DNA from: Ophiosphaerella korrae
Taxonomy: Eukaryota > Ascomycota > Dothideomycetes > Pleosporales > Phaeosphaeriaceae
Direction of reading: 5' to 3'
NCBI GenBank assembly: GCA_028456385.1
Contig: JALNQF010000135.1
Coordinates: forward strand, 1 to 64,000
DNA length: 64,000 bases
Each line of letters begins with the position of its first letter. Within the stretch, counting starts at the first letter, position 1. Below, piece by piece: positions 54,490-64,000 of the stretch. The position numbers and the translations under genes were made by a program. The notes beneath the pieces are model-generated. The model ran no database searches and had not been told where the DNA came from. It saw only the letters and a program-made list of their open reading frames with translations.

Positions 54490-56547
54490 CTAGACGCGCT
54501 GATATTCTGGTGAGTCGAATAGTGACGGTGTGGGTGGGACGGACGTGACCACTCATGCGCAGGACAATTCGTGTTAGCAGTCTCCATCTCAAGGCAGGAG
54601 CATCCTGCTGTACCTTCCCTTGCGCTCTCACTGCTATCACGAAGCGCGACGAACTTCACAACACCATACAAGCTCTTACGATCCCAATAACCAACAAACA
54701 TTGCGACGCTTTCTGATATCCCTCGACTTTAGGCGGCGAGGCAGCTCCACCTTTCTGACCAAGTATTGGAATTGCTTCTCCACAAGAAGGCGGAGTCCCA
54801 CGGGGTGATCAGCATCCCTGGGTTAGACGTACTTCGAGACCGAGTACGCTTTGTGCTGGTGCTGATAGGGTTCGGCCAAGAGCCCGGTAAAGATGACACT
54901 GGATATGAGTGTTGTGTCGATATCCACACTGGAAATGATTAGCCTAACAGGCTGCACCTAACCAGGCGCATCACCTTCTCAAAAGGTACACCATAACTGA
55001 ACGGCGGCCGTCGGTACCGGAATGCGGCTAACCGGAAGACTTACGCTCTTGGGCGATGCTTCAGATCAATTTCCATCACTAGTTAATCCCCTGGGCGCGC
55101 GACTGGTTTATGAATGCAGGGCCGAGACCCACTCACCATGGACGTACACGGTATCGCAATTTCAATTGCCGTGTCTATACGTACCCTAGAGGACACAATA
55201 AGGACTACGACCTGCTAGCCGTCTCTTCTGTACACAGTAGGCACCTCAACATCATCACTACTGAGTAACATCAAATTACAGAAGCAAGTATCTGCAGCTA
55301 ATTACAGACACTTCCCTGTCCTCACATGCGTTGGACTCGAGAGATAGCTCAGTTGGCTGTGGAGCGACGTCAAGCGATATAGTTGCATGCTTTTGTGGAT
55401 ACTTTCTCTATGGGTAGCCCTCTAGATGTAGGCTGTAGGCTACCGCAATTATGCACGTAACTGCTTTGATGACGGCTGTCGGCCTTCATTCGAGCATGCG
55501 AAGCGTCTTGACGATAAGACGTCATTACGCGACACGACTTACCTTCAGAATTTTTACGATTTGGCGTACAAAGTATTTTGAATGAATATCGAAATCCCTC
55601 TAGGTACATCTGAGTCTTTGCGTGGTGTTGGCCGTGCCAGCGGATTGTCTGCCGAAGATGGTCAAACTTGAGCCTTCGGTGCTTTGCCACTTGGCAGCGA
55701 GAAATCGCCCGGTTTATTCTCGCTGAAGGTAATAAAACCCGTCAATCAAATGGAATGCGAAGAACCGACTAGACTCTGCGACGTTCATTCGATGGTGGTA
55801 TCTAGGGGCCAAAGCAAGCGGCTGCTTTGACGCGCTTCGGCAAGATGCGCCGTAATCAGTGATTGCATCATCGTGCAGATGAAGGTCCGAAAAATTGTAA
55901 CACCGTTCCACAACCAACATCCAGGCTTAGGCGTTGCAGGCTCATGAATATGCAAGGCACTGGGATTACCGATACTACTGTACCCGCCTGAGGCATTGGA
56001 AGCCGTTTATCAAATTGCATACCTCCATAGGTATCAATGTAGAATGCCATCATGGACTACTATCTAATGACCTCCCTGCGATACCACACAATCATCTTAC
56101 AGACAGCTTGAGTAGGCACCCACATGTTGAGACTTCTCGATCCAACAGGTGACGCCATGACCCCACAACGACGCCGGACGGCCAATGCCAGACGATAAGC
56201 TCCTAGGGTCCAGCAATCGACGTGCGAGACCACTGCGATGGGATAGGTTCGCAGGCTGCTTCCCATTACTCGTGCAACTTTCCCAAAGAGCCAGGTGCCT
56301 TCTCATGGTCCGTATAAACTCTACAAGATCCCGTACACCGACTCCAAGAACCATATCCCCATCTCTCCTCCACGCTACCCACTTCTTTCCCCGCAAGATC
56401 GAGTAATAGCCTGTCAACCTGCCTTATAAAGGCAAATTTTCCTCCGCATCCCCGGAATTTTTCTACAGCCAGACCGAGACAACAGTCAAACACCTCTCAC
56501 TCCCTTTCTATCCACAAAACTTTCACTTTGCCCAATACCTAGCCGGT
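54490..56547. other. 2 kb intergenic, no gene seen
   Basis: Lies between two divergent genes. A frame at 54486-54701 (minus) is protein-like (MFVGYWDRKSLYGVVKFVAL), but no splice joins it in frame to the MNWTGG gene, so it may be a leader ORF or chance. At ~55341-55361 there is a D-arm-like TAGCTCAGTTGG string without the rest of a tRNA. Confidence 0.45.
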
Positions 56548-57888
56548 ATGTCTGCCCCACCGCTTGCTATCCCAGCCCCGGGTAGCCGCTTTGCAAGGCG
56601 TCTCTCCTCTGCTGAGGCTACTCGCGAGAGCGTTCGGATGGGCCCTACCGTAGTCGTGCCACCGCAGCATCTCATGGCCCCTTCGGCGGGGTCAGAAGTC
56701 GCTACTGGATTGGAGGTGGCACGGCAGCACCTTGAATCCGTCGGTACGCCTGGATCACCTGTTCCCACGCCTCCAGAAACGTCTGTTACCGACAAATATG
56801 CATTTGCGTTCGACATTGACGGTGTGCTCATTCGAGGCGGTCGACCTATCCCAGAAGCCATTGAGGCAATGAAAATGCTCAATGGCGAGAATGAGTACGG
56901 TATCGAAGTGCCATACATCTTTGTCACCAACGGTGGTGGTAAGACCGAGGCTGAGCGCTGTATCCAGCTTAGCCAGCAGCTGGAACTTGAAGTGTCTCCT
57001 GGACAGTTCATCTGTGGGCATACTCCCATGCGAGAAATGGCCGAAAAGTACAACACTGTACTTGTAGTTGGTGGCGAGGGAGAAAAATGCCGCATTGTAG
57101 CTGAAGGCTATGGTTTCAATGATGTGTAAGTACATTATCTCCAAGAGCATCTATAGAGCTAACCTTTGCATAGCGTTACACCTGGAGACATCATCAAAGA
57201 TAACCAAGATACCACTCCTTTCCGCAAATTGACAGACGAAGAGTACAAGAATTCACGAGCACGAAACTTTGGTGAGGTCGAGATTGAAGCTATCTTTGTG
57301 TTCGCCGACTCACGCGATTGGGCGGCCGATCAGCAAATCATCCTCGACCTTCTCATGTCCAAGAATGGTCGCCTTGGAACTCGATCTGAGAACTACGATG
57401 AAGGCCCAGCTGTCTTTTTCTCACATAATGATGTTGTCTGGAGCGCCTCCCATGATCTTACCCGCATTGGTATGGGGGCTCTACGGGTATCTCTCGAAGC
57501 CATGTACAAAGCTGTCACTGGCAAAGACCTAGAGACCACCGCTTTTGGCAAACCTCAAATTGGTACATTCGAGTTCGCTACTCGTCTTCTGCAGAGGTGG
57601 CGCAAAGACACCCACGGCATCGATTCACCACCGTCGACAGTCTACTTCGTTGGCGATACCCCAGAGTCAGATATTCGAGGCACCAATGAGTACAATGAGC
57701 ATACCAACGAATCCCAATGGTACTCTATTCTTGTCAAAACAGGCGTGTTCCAAGAAGGTTCCGAACTTTGCTTCCAACCCAAAGCTATAGTAAATACTGT
57801 TCTTGATGCGGTGAAGCATGGTATGGAGCGAGAGCACAAGAAGGTGCTAAAGGAGAGCATGCTCAAAACCGGTGTGATTGAAGAGTAG
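56548..57888 (+). CDS. CECR5-like HAD-superfamily hydrolase
   Basis: Class IIA HAD phosphatase-like protein; fungal and animal members (CECR5/HDHD5) are often mitochondrial. Exons 56548-57125 and 57174-57888 around a 48-bp intron (GTAAGT..CATAG, branch GCTAAC) close at 430 aa. Motif I is FDIDGVLIRGGRPIPEA with nucleophile Asp89 and Asp91; then VPYIFVTNGGGKTEAER (motif II), the cap region with FVFADSRDWAADQQIILDLL, a Lys in FGKPQIGTFEFA (motif III) and VYFVGDTPESDIRGTNEY (motif IV). The first ~80 residues are Pro/Ser/Ala-rich and contain RRLSSAEATRESVR, compatible with a targeting sequence. The substrate is unknown for the family. Confidence 0.9.
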
Positions 57889-59829
57889 CCTAATCAGTGC
57901 TATCTTCCGCAACACTTTCGGCGGTTCCTATTTCAGCATGGCACAGCAAGGGGCGTTGAGGGGTTGGGTTTTCGTGTTTCATTTCCACACAAAACACAAA
58001 TTCACTTATGCTGGAAGCTGCGCTTCAGCTTTTGATCAACAAACTCATATTAGATACATGACTTCATGATACTGGACGACCTTGTCGTCGTTCCGTATTT
58101 AACCGATATACATTCTTACACTTTAAAAACAAGTCTACCTATCAAACTCCGAGTATCTAGATTTTGCAAATCTCTCTAGCCAGTGTGATTTCTAGATCTC
58201 CCGAGTACAATCTCGCATACAATCCGTAACTACCACAAGTAGTGAGCCCACACCCAAGCTGCCAGATGACCTAATTCGCCGATGAAATGAAACTGCTTAC
58301 AATATCCTTCAGTTGGCTGAGCCTGAACGACTTACAATTCGCAATATACTTCAACTAAGCATGTGAAGATTTTGATATTCAAGTCGAGTCGTGTTCTCCA
58401 CGTAATCCATTGACGTCCATCACAGACAGTATCCGGCCAATCGACAAAGCCGGGCCGATGCCACCCGCAGCATGTCAGACTACCACGCCACTCAAGGCAG
58501 ATCATTCTATTTCGTCGCAAGCTGAGTACGCATCAGCAATCAAGCAAGCAAACCTGCAATACCGAAATGTTCAAGACGCGACAGCCGCACCCCCACCTCG
58601 ACAAGCATACCCTCTCCGACCCGCTTCAACGGCGCTGACGTCCCTGGTCGACACGCTACCGAACTAAAAGCCAGCTGAAACACGCGCGATCGCTACACAT
58701 TCCCCACCCTCATTTCCAGAACATCATCAGGCTTTATCCCCCCCCCGTTCTGGTCACAGACAGGCATCCCTGGACCCCGACCTGGCGGCTGGGGCAAGGG
58801 CGCACTTTGGGCATGGGGGGGCTGGGTGGAAGGAAATGAGGGGGGTGAGTGAGGCGTGAATACGTTGGAGCGCCCCTGACCTCGATTTCCTTGGGATCCT
58901 CCTGCCAAGTGAAAGGCGGGCTGGAGAGACGTCGCAGATGAGGCTGCCGGAATCGCTTCGGATGGTGGTGGGTGGGAGTATGTTTTGCTTTGTATAGGCC
59001 GCAGATGTGCGGCCTGTGATGATAGGGCAGCTTGTCACTTATAAATAGGCATACTATGCCCAAGGTGTTCATTCGTGATGAAGGCTGTTTGATGCCTAAT
59101 CAATGAAGGAAGTCAAAGCTGACTTTGCGCCGAGGGCATACATCCACTGCATTTCACCGAAAGCGCACCATTACACTATTTGGTATTTAAACTAGCTGTT
59201 AGAGTCTTTTCATATACAAATAGTTGCAACAATGTATTCCTACTGGTTTCATGAGGCCTTGGAACTGTGCGGACTATCAAACACACCTCATGGAATTCTA
59301 ATGTTAGCAATGTCCACGGTAAAATGAGTGAATATTTGATTAGAACATCCTATGTCAGACTGTCCAGGGAAGGCCTGGATACTAGAGTGCAGCGTATTAG
59401 GTCGGTGTTTTCGATAGAGCTTTGAATCCCGCCTCCTAAAATTGTCGGTAGTCTGCACTACTCGGGAGCAATCTCGGGTCATTTCAGGAAGTCGGGATAC
59501 ACCGGGTTGACTCATGAGTGCAGTCTTTGGTTCAACAGATTCCAGTCTGCAGGATTTTGATGTTCAATAGGCTAACCGGATAATCTTTAACAGTGCCCAA
59601 AGGAAACGCTGAGGTCCATAGAAGATGTCTTGATAGCTTCGATTCTCTGTAGTTCTAGATGTAACTGAATATGAGGGCACAGGATCAGGAAATATTATAC
59701 TATTTGAAGCCACTTTGCCAGTAATTAAGCACCTGGAGAGACTTGACGGATATATTAGAGTAAGGTGCGTGTAGGTTGACGAAACGGCTTGAGAATCTTC
59801 TTGAGCATTGTATGATGCTCCAGGCGACC
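57889..59829. other. Intergenic, no gene seen
   Basis: 1.9 kb after the CECR5-like gene, with only short frames (58410-58667 plus starts with a non-ATG codon; 58734-59072 minus is Pro/His-rich). No RNA gene is seen. Confidence 0.5.
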
Positions 59830-59890
59830 ATTAGGCCATTGCTACGAGGTTTTGGTAAGTTGGTACGAATGAAATCAAAGCCTCGCAGTC

Positions 59891-60245
59891 AAAGTAGTAG
59901 TATTGGAAGACTTTGAAGTCTTGCTATATTTATTTTGCAGAGGCGCATCCCCGTCTAGCCAGCTCTCTGCACTCCATTGGGGTGAATGGTAAGCCTTTCT
60001 CATGATAGAATTCTTCGTACATTTTTTTAGATTCATATGAGAAGAGGGCCTCATCTCGCGATGGCCTCCGTTCTGAAGCCAAGCATTCAGAGCGTGAAAT
60101 TCATGTCCCAAGTCCCAAGAATCTTTTGATGAAAGTTTCCGAATCAAAAGCGTGCAGAACCGATTTCAGAATTTCTGATATCACCTTGTCATCCTCATGC
60201 GAACATCTCTTTATATGCTCCAATTCATGAACAATCCCATCTTAT
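59891..60245 (-). pseudogene. Possible decayed coding sequence
   Basis: On the minus strand one frame reads protein-like sequence (DGIVHELEHIKRCSHEDDKV, then SVLHAFDSETFIKRFLGLGT), meets TGA at ~60087, then resumes in the same frame with DEALFSYESKKMYEEFYHEK and FTPMECRELARRGCASAK before TAA at ~59891. No ATG or splice sites make it a complete gene. It looks like the remains of a gene next to Pcc1; the family is not recognised. Confidence 0.35.
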
Positions 60246-60262
60246 ACCCACTGAGTTTGTTC

Positions 60263-60684
60263 TCATCCATTGGCTTTTGATACTTCCAATCCTTGCACGC
60301 CATCCATTCCCTCGGTAACAGGCTCATACAGAACATCAACATCCAGATCCTTCATAACGCCAATAACAACACCAACGCTTTCGATGAAGCCGTTAACCGC
60401 AACACGTAGCATGCGATTCGTAGTGGCAGCATAGTTGACTTGTAAAACGTCATCTTCGAAGGAATCGGCGGAATGAGTCAACTCAAACGAGCGACGCACA
60501 AGAGGCGAAAGCTCAGCATCCACAGAGAGTGCACGGAGGGCGGTTGATGCGAGGCGGTGCGAAGGGAATGGTATAGTGAGTACGCTGGAACACGTCAGAG
60601 AAAGAGCCTCTCACAACGCAAACTATGTTTATCGTACAGCGTACATGGAAAGTCCTCAGCTTTCCAGTTTTTAGAATCAGCCAT
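60263..60684 (-). CDS. PCC1: EKC/KEOPS complex subunit Pcc1
   Basis: Small dimerising subunit of KEOPS, the complex that makes t6A37 in tRNAs reading ANN codons and affects telomeres and transcription in yeast. Exons 60684-60638 and 60584-60263 around a 53-bp intron (GTACGA..TTCCAG, branch CTGAC) close at 122 aa. The start is MADSKNWKAEDFPCTL. The family signature is clear: LTIPFPSHRLASTALRALSV, SPLVRRSFEL, then the hallmark YAATTNRMLRVAVNGFIES and VMKDLDVDVL. A C-terminal extension of ~20 residues follows the core. The first exon is only 47 nt, so single-frame searches miss it. Confidence 0.9.
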
Positions 60685-60985
60685 AGTGCCTTTTTACCCT
60701 TTGATATGTTGTTGGGGTCGATGAGGCTCAAACTTCACAAAAATGTGGGGGAGGGGCACCTTACCACTTATAGTAAGGCGCAAAATGAGCAATGGCGTAC
60801 GAACTAGGTGCCTTTCACAGCGTCATATCATCATCATTTATGACAATAATGTGCCCTAGCGAACGTGACTTGTACAAAATTCATGATATCTCCAACATTT
60901 CCCCACAAACAAGCTCAATTGGATCTCTTTGCCATTTCAATCACAAGATATCGATATATACTAGACCGAATAGAGCTTCGCCATT
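60685..60985. promoter_or_regulatory. Short divergent promoter between PCC1 and a mitochondrial protein gene
   Basis: 301 bases between two ATGs pointing away from each other; AT-rich, with no repeats. It must hold both promoters. Confidence 0.5.
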
Positions 60986-61510
60986 ATGTTCCGCAGCCTA
61001 ATGATTAGACCCTCGAGGACACTTGAGACTGCCCATTTCAGATTATTCTCTGTATCAGCTACAAGGACTGCGGAAGGATACCCGAATGATCTCAGCACAA
61101 ATGCCAAGACGAAGACCGATGCTTGCTCCGACGACAAGCATGCTGTAAATAAGGCAAAAGAAGGAGATGCACACAATATCCAAGAGACAAACGCAAAAGC
61201 TGGTATGGAGTGAGTATTTTTTGTTTGCAATATTGTCCAAAGTCAAGCTGTAGCTTCGTGTGGTATACATCTCGTCACACGAACATGTGCATCTCTATTC
61301 TCAGAACAACGGTTCAGGGTGCTATCATCACTCTTCATTCTATGTATTAAGTTAATGGCTTCTAGTAGCGCCCACAATAGCGGCATAGGAGGCCATGCAA
61401 CCGAGGGACAAGACTCAGCAGGCGGAAAGGCGAAGGCGAAAAAAGAGTTTCCAGAGGCACCTGACCCAGCGATTGGTATGCAGGATGAGCGAGGAGGACG
61501 AGGTGGTTGA
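60986..61510 (+). CDS. Small, probably mitochondrial protein of unknown function, 122 aa
   Basis: ATG 60986 (MFRSLMIRPSRTLETAHFRL). Exons 60986-61209 and 61366-61510 around a 156-bp intron (GTGAGT..TTCTAG) join KAGMD to SAHNSGIGG and close at 122 aa. The first ~28 residues are Arg/Ser-rich without acids apart from one Glu, ending FRLFSVSATRTA, a good mitochondrial presequence. The rest is hydrophilic and Lys/Asp/Gly-rich. It ends KEFPEAPDPAIGMQDERGG, a tail I associate with small conserved fungal proteins but cannot name. The intron is the longest in the window, so a further small exon within it cannot be excluded. Confidence 0.65.
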
Positions 61511-62085
61511 GTAGGTAGGCAAGGAAAGGGCAACAAAGTGGCAAAGAGAAATTAAATGTTCGTACTGAAATCCGCCCTTTTGTTTCGACCAAAATATCAA
61601 ACAAATCTCCAAATTACTAGCCAAAATTATCTACAGATGGCAGCTATATCGGTGCGGCCATGAATGCAAGTGAGGAATTAGTCCTTGGTGTCGACGAGGG
61701 GAAGAACTAGTCTGCGCAACACAAACATGACCGGCCTACCCAAACTGGCAATTCCGTCCAACCCCAGCTAAAAACCTCAGCGTCGTTGGCGCACGACATA
61801 GCTGGCTTGGATGCCTTGTTCATCGACCCATGATGTTACTTTAGATCTTTTTACTAACTCCCGCGATTCCTTCTCCACAGACCCACAAATTTCCCGGACA
61901 ATCCTCAACACGCTAACTCTTCACAACGCTTCGGATCGCTGAATGAGGTCATTCCGGAGAAGAAACCGGTATACATGGCTTGGGGAGTATATTATATGAA
62001 ATGGTTCGTCCGTTTATTGGAGCAGCCAGGCTCGATAAGTCGACCATAAGCTGCGTTGTTTGTATAAGATATCTAATATCTAATC
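61511..62085. other. Intergenic, upstream of the sugar transporter
   Basis: 575 bases without a supportable gene; probably the transporter promoter. Confidence 0.5.
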
Positions 62086-63745
62086 ATGGGTGCCTTCGAG
62101 CTCAGAGGCAAGAGCTTAATTACAGTTATTCTTTTGACATCTGGTCTTGACTTTCTTCTATTTGGATGTGAGCTTCTTCGATTTGGTGATTTATCTTAAC
62201 GGTTAGTAACGTGATCAGATGATCAAGGCCTCTTTGGCGGCATCCTGGGCGCCCAACGCTTCAAGGACACGCTTAGCAACCCAAGCCCAACGATGACGGG
62301 ACTCGTTACTGCTATATATGATATCGGCTGTGCTCTCGGTGCCGTAGTTGCCTTCGTGTTCGGTGAGAACATTGGGCGGAAGCGTTCGATTATCCTAGCC
62401 AATGTCATCGTTATCGTCGGAGCCGCAATTCAAACCGCATCCTTTGGATACTGGCAGATGTTCGCGTCGAGAATCATTGGCGGTATCGGTGTCGGTCTCT
62501 CAACCGTTGCAGTTCCAATTCTACAATCCGAGACGCTACCAGCTCACAACCGTGGTGCGCTCTTGGTTGTACAATCGGCTTTGATCATCATTGGGGTGGC
62601 AATCGCATCTTGGCTTTGTTTTGCAACGCTGTATGCGAATAGCTCTCTTCAATGGCGGTTTCCAGTCGCTTGCCAGATTCTGTTCTCGATGATAGTGTTA
62701 GCTCTATGTCCGTTCTTGTGCGAAACGCCTCGATGGCTAGCACAGCGCGGAAGGGTTGATGAGGTACGCTATATTGGGACGGGGGTACACGAACTAGAAA
62801 TAAATCAGATCTTTAAAGCTGACTTAAGTATAGGCTAAACACACCATCAGCCGACTTCTCGATAAGCCCATCGACGACGACGAAGTCGAAGGCCAACTCC
62901 AAGAAATCCTCGAAGCCATCGAAGCCGAAAGCAACGACGAAGAACCATCATGGAGCGAAGTCTTCAGCAACGCCACTAAAACCCGTAACCTCCACCGCGT
63001 AATTCTCGGAATGGGCCCATACATGATGAATCAGTGGTCCGGCATAAACGCCCTATGCTACTACCTCGCCTTCATCTTCCAAGAATACCTTGGCTACACA
63101 CCCAGCATGTCCCTCATCCTCGCATCTGTCGCATTCACACAATACGCCATGTTCTCCTGGCCCCCATACTTCTACATCGACCGCATCGGACGACGATGGT
63201 CTGTGATGCTCTCCTCCGCCGGCTGCGCAATATGCATGGCCGTCATCGCAGGCTGCCTAGCGAAGAACAGCTTTGCTAGCGCCGCAGCAGCGGTAGCATT
63301 CATGTTCCTCTATCTTGACTGCTTCACCCTCGGCATCCTGCCCGTCTCCTGGTCCTACTCCGCGGAAATACAGCCCTTACGTGTTCGCAACAAAGCCACA
63401 GCCGTGGGCGTCTTCTCGCACTGGATGTCCAATTTTGTCGTGGTAATGGTCACGCCCATTGGTCTGAATAACATCAAGGGACATTATTTTTGGATCTGGG
63501 CGATTGTGTGTGCGTCGTTTGTGCCGCTGACTTACTTCTTTGGCGTCGAGACGTCTGGGCGCACGTTGGAGCAGATTGACGATATGTTTTATGAGAAGCC
63601 TAGGGTGTGTATGGGGCTGAATAAGGAGAATAGGGCGGTGGTAAGGGGGAGCAGAGAGGATGCAGAGGAGAGGTATAGGAAGTTTGCGCATGTAAATGAG
63701 AAGCGGGCGGCGGTTATGGATGAGAGGGCCTCGCAGAACAACTAG
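62086..63745 (+). CDS. MFS sugar transporter (hexose transporter-like)
   Basis: Twelve-helix plasma-membrane sugar:proton symporter family. Exons 62086-62167, 62219-62763 and 62834-63745 with introns of 51 and 70 bp close at 512 aa. It starts MGAFELRGKSLITVILLTSG and continues into helix 1 with FLLFGYDQGLFGGILGAQRF. Family marks: GENIGRKRSIILAN (loop 2-3 GRK), RIIGGIGVGLSTVAVPILQS and ETPRWLAQRGRVDEA after helix 6. In the second half come MGPYMMNQWSGINALCYYLA, FYIDRIGRRW (second GRR), VSWSYSAEIQPLRVRNKATA and FFGVETSGRTLEQIDDMF. The sugar is not predictable. All expected helices are present. Confidence 0.93.
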
Positions 63746-64000
63746 TGTTTGTAGAAGGAGTATAACGCAGTAGATGGAGGGCCTTTTACATTATTTTATA
63801 GTAGCAAGAGTATATATACCGACAGGCCAAATACATCTCAATAGCTTGAATACTTTTACCATGGGAGCCTTTGTGCACGCGTGCAAACTCTTTGCTCCCT
63901 GCTTTAGTGATGGAGACTGTAGTTCATGGAGAATGCGATTACTACTAATATCAACTGCCTTTGGCTAGTAATCCAGCCAAGAACCATGGCAGAGTCATCC
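63746..64000. other. 3' flank of the sugar transporter, no gene seen
   Basis: The last 255 bases contain no supportable gene. Confidence 0.5.

Noticed and set aside
54486..54701. Upstream exon for the MNWTGG protein
   Set aside because: Every GT/AG pair tested between this frame and the second reading frame puts a stop at the junction or changes the frame.
55341..55361. tRNA-like D-arm (TAGCTCAGTTGG with a GCTC/GAGC stem)
   Set aside because: No anticodon stem, no GGTTCRA B-box and no acceptor pairing follow within 100 bases; at best a fragment of a tRNA-derived repeat.

Overview
The window looks like about 64 kb of nuclear DNA from a filamentous ascomycete (Pezizomycotina). A Dothideomycete, perhaps Pleosporales, is my guess, but no marker here settles the class. 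The evidence is genes spaced 0.3 to 4.5 kb apart on both strands, short introns (mostly 44 to 75 bp, GT..AG with a CTRAC-like branch site), pyrimidine tracts upstream of starts, and a transposon relic whose stops are nearly all TAG, the mark of repeat-induced point mutation (RIP). The first 74 bases are a pure G run, so the window probably begins at a contig end or sequencing artefact. Splice sites were placed by eye; every multi-exon model was checked to close in frame with exon lengths divisible by three, except the broken multicopper oxidase.

Layout. 0-6 kb: a His/Arg repeat ORF, two unknown genes, and a Pfa3-like DHHC palmitoyltransferase. 6-14 kb: a family 25 glycosyltransferase, a gene-free decayed stretch, a DUF676 lipase of Lpl1 type and an RNA exonuclease of Rex3 type, the last two sharing a divergent promoter. 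14-24 kb: a bilirubin-oxidase-like multicopper oxidase with an in-frame TGA and a +1 frameshift, an unknown coiled-coil protein, a second alpha/beta hydrolase with a 19-nt microexon, a GPI-anchored Cys6 wall protein and a zinc alcohol dehydrogenase. 23.5-24.8 kb: a complete Tc1/mariner-type element with ~70-bp inverted repeats, a TA target duplication and 11 internal stops. 24.9-30.7 kb: a U-box/cyclophilin (PPIL2/Cyp8) and two unknown genes. 30.7-38.3 kb: an AT-rich, gene-poor accessory stretch with two weak ORFs, a T5orf172/GIY-YIG protein and a small secreted Cys-rich protein. 38.3-49.4 kb: UPF1 and PI-specific phospholipase C around a 4.5 kb stretch with no convincing gene. 52-64 kb: an unknown protein starting MNWTGG, a CECR5-like HAD hydrolase, a decayed gene, the KEOPS subunit Pcc1, a small mitochondrial protein and an MFS sugar transporter.

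Most genes are single housekeeping loci (mRNA decay, RNA end processing, tRNA modification, splicing-associated cyclophilin/E3, phosphoinositide signalling, palmitoylation, lipid-droplet lipase), and there is no obvious biosynthetic cluster or operon-like system. The observations most worth a second look are the GIY-YIG protein with two copies of a Cys/His module in the AT-rich island, the multicopper oxidase broken twice but with all copper motifs intact, the RIP-inactivated Tc1 element, and the secreted Cys-rich protein whose single intron is translatable.
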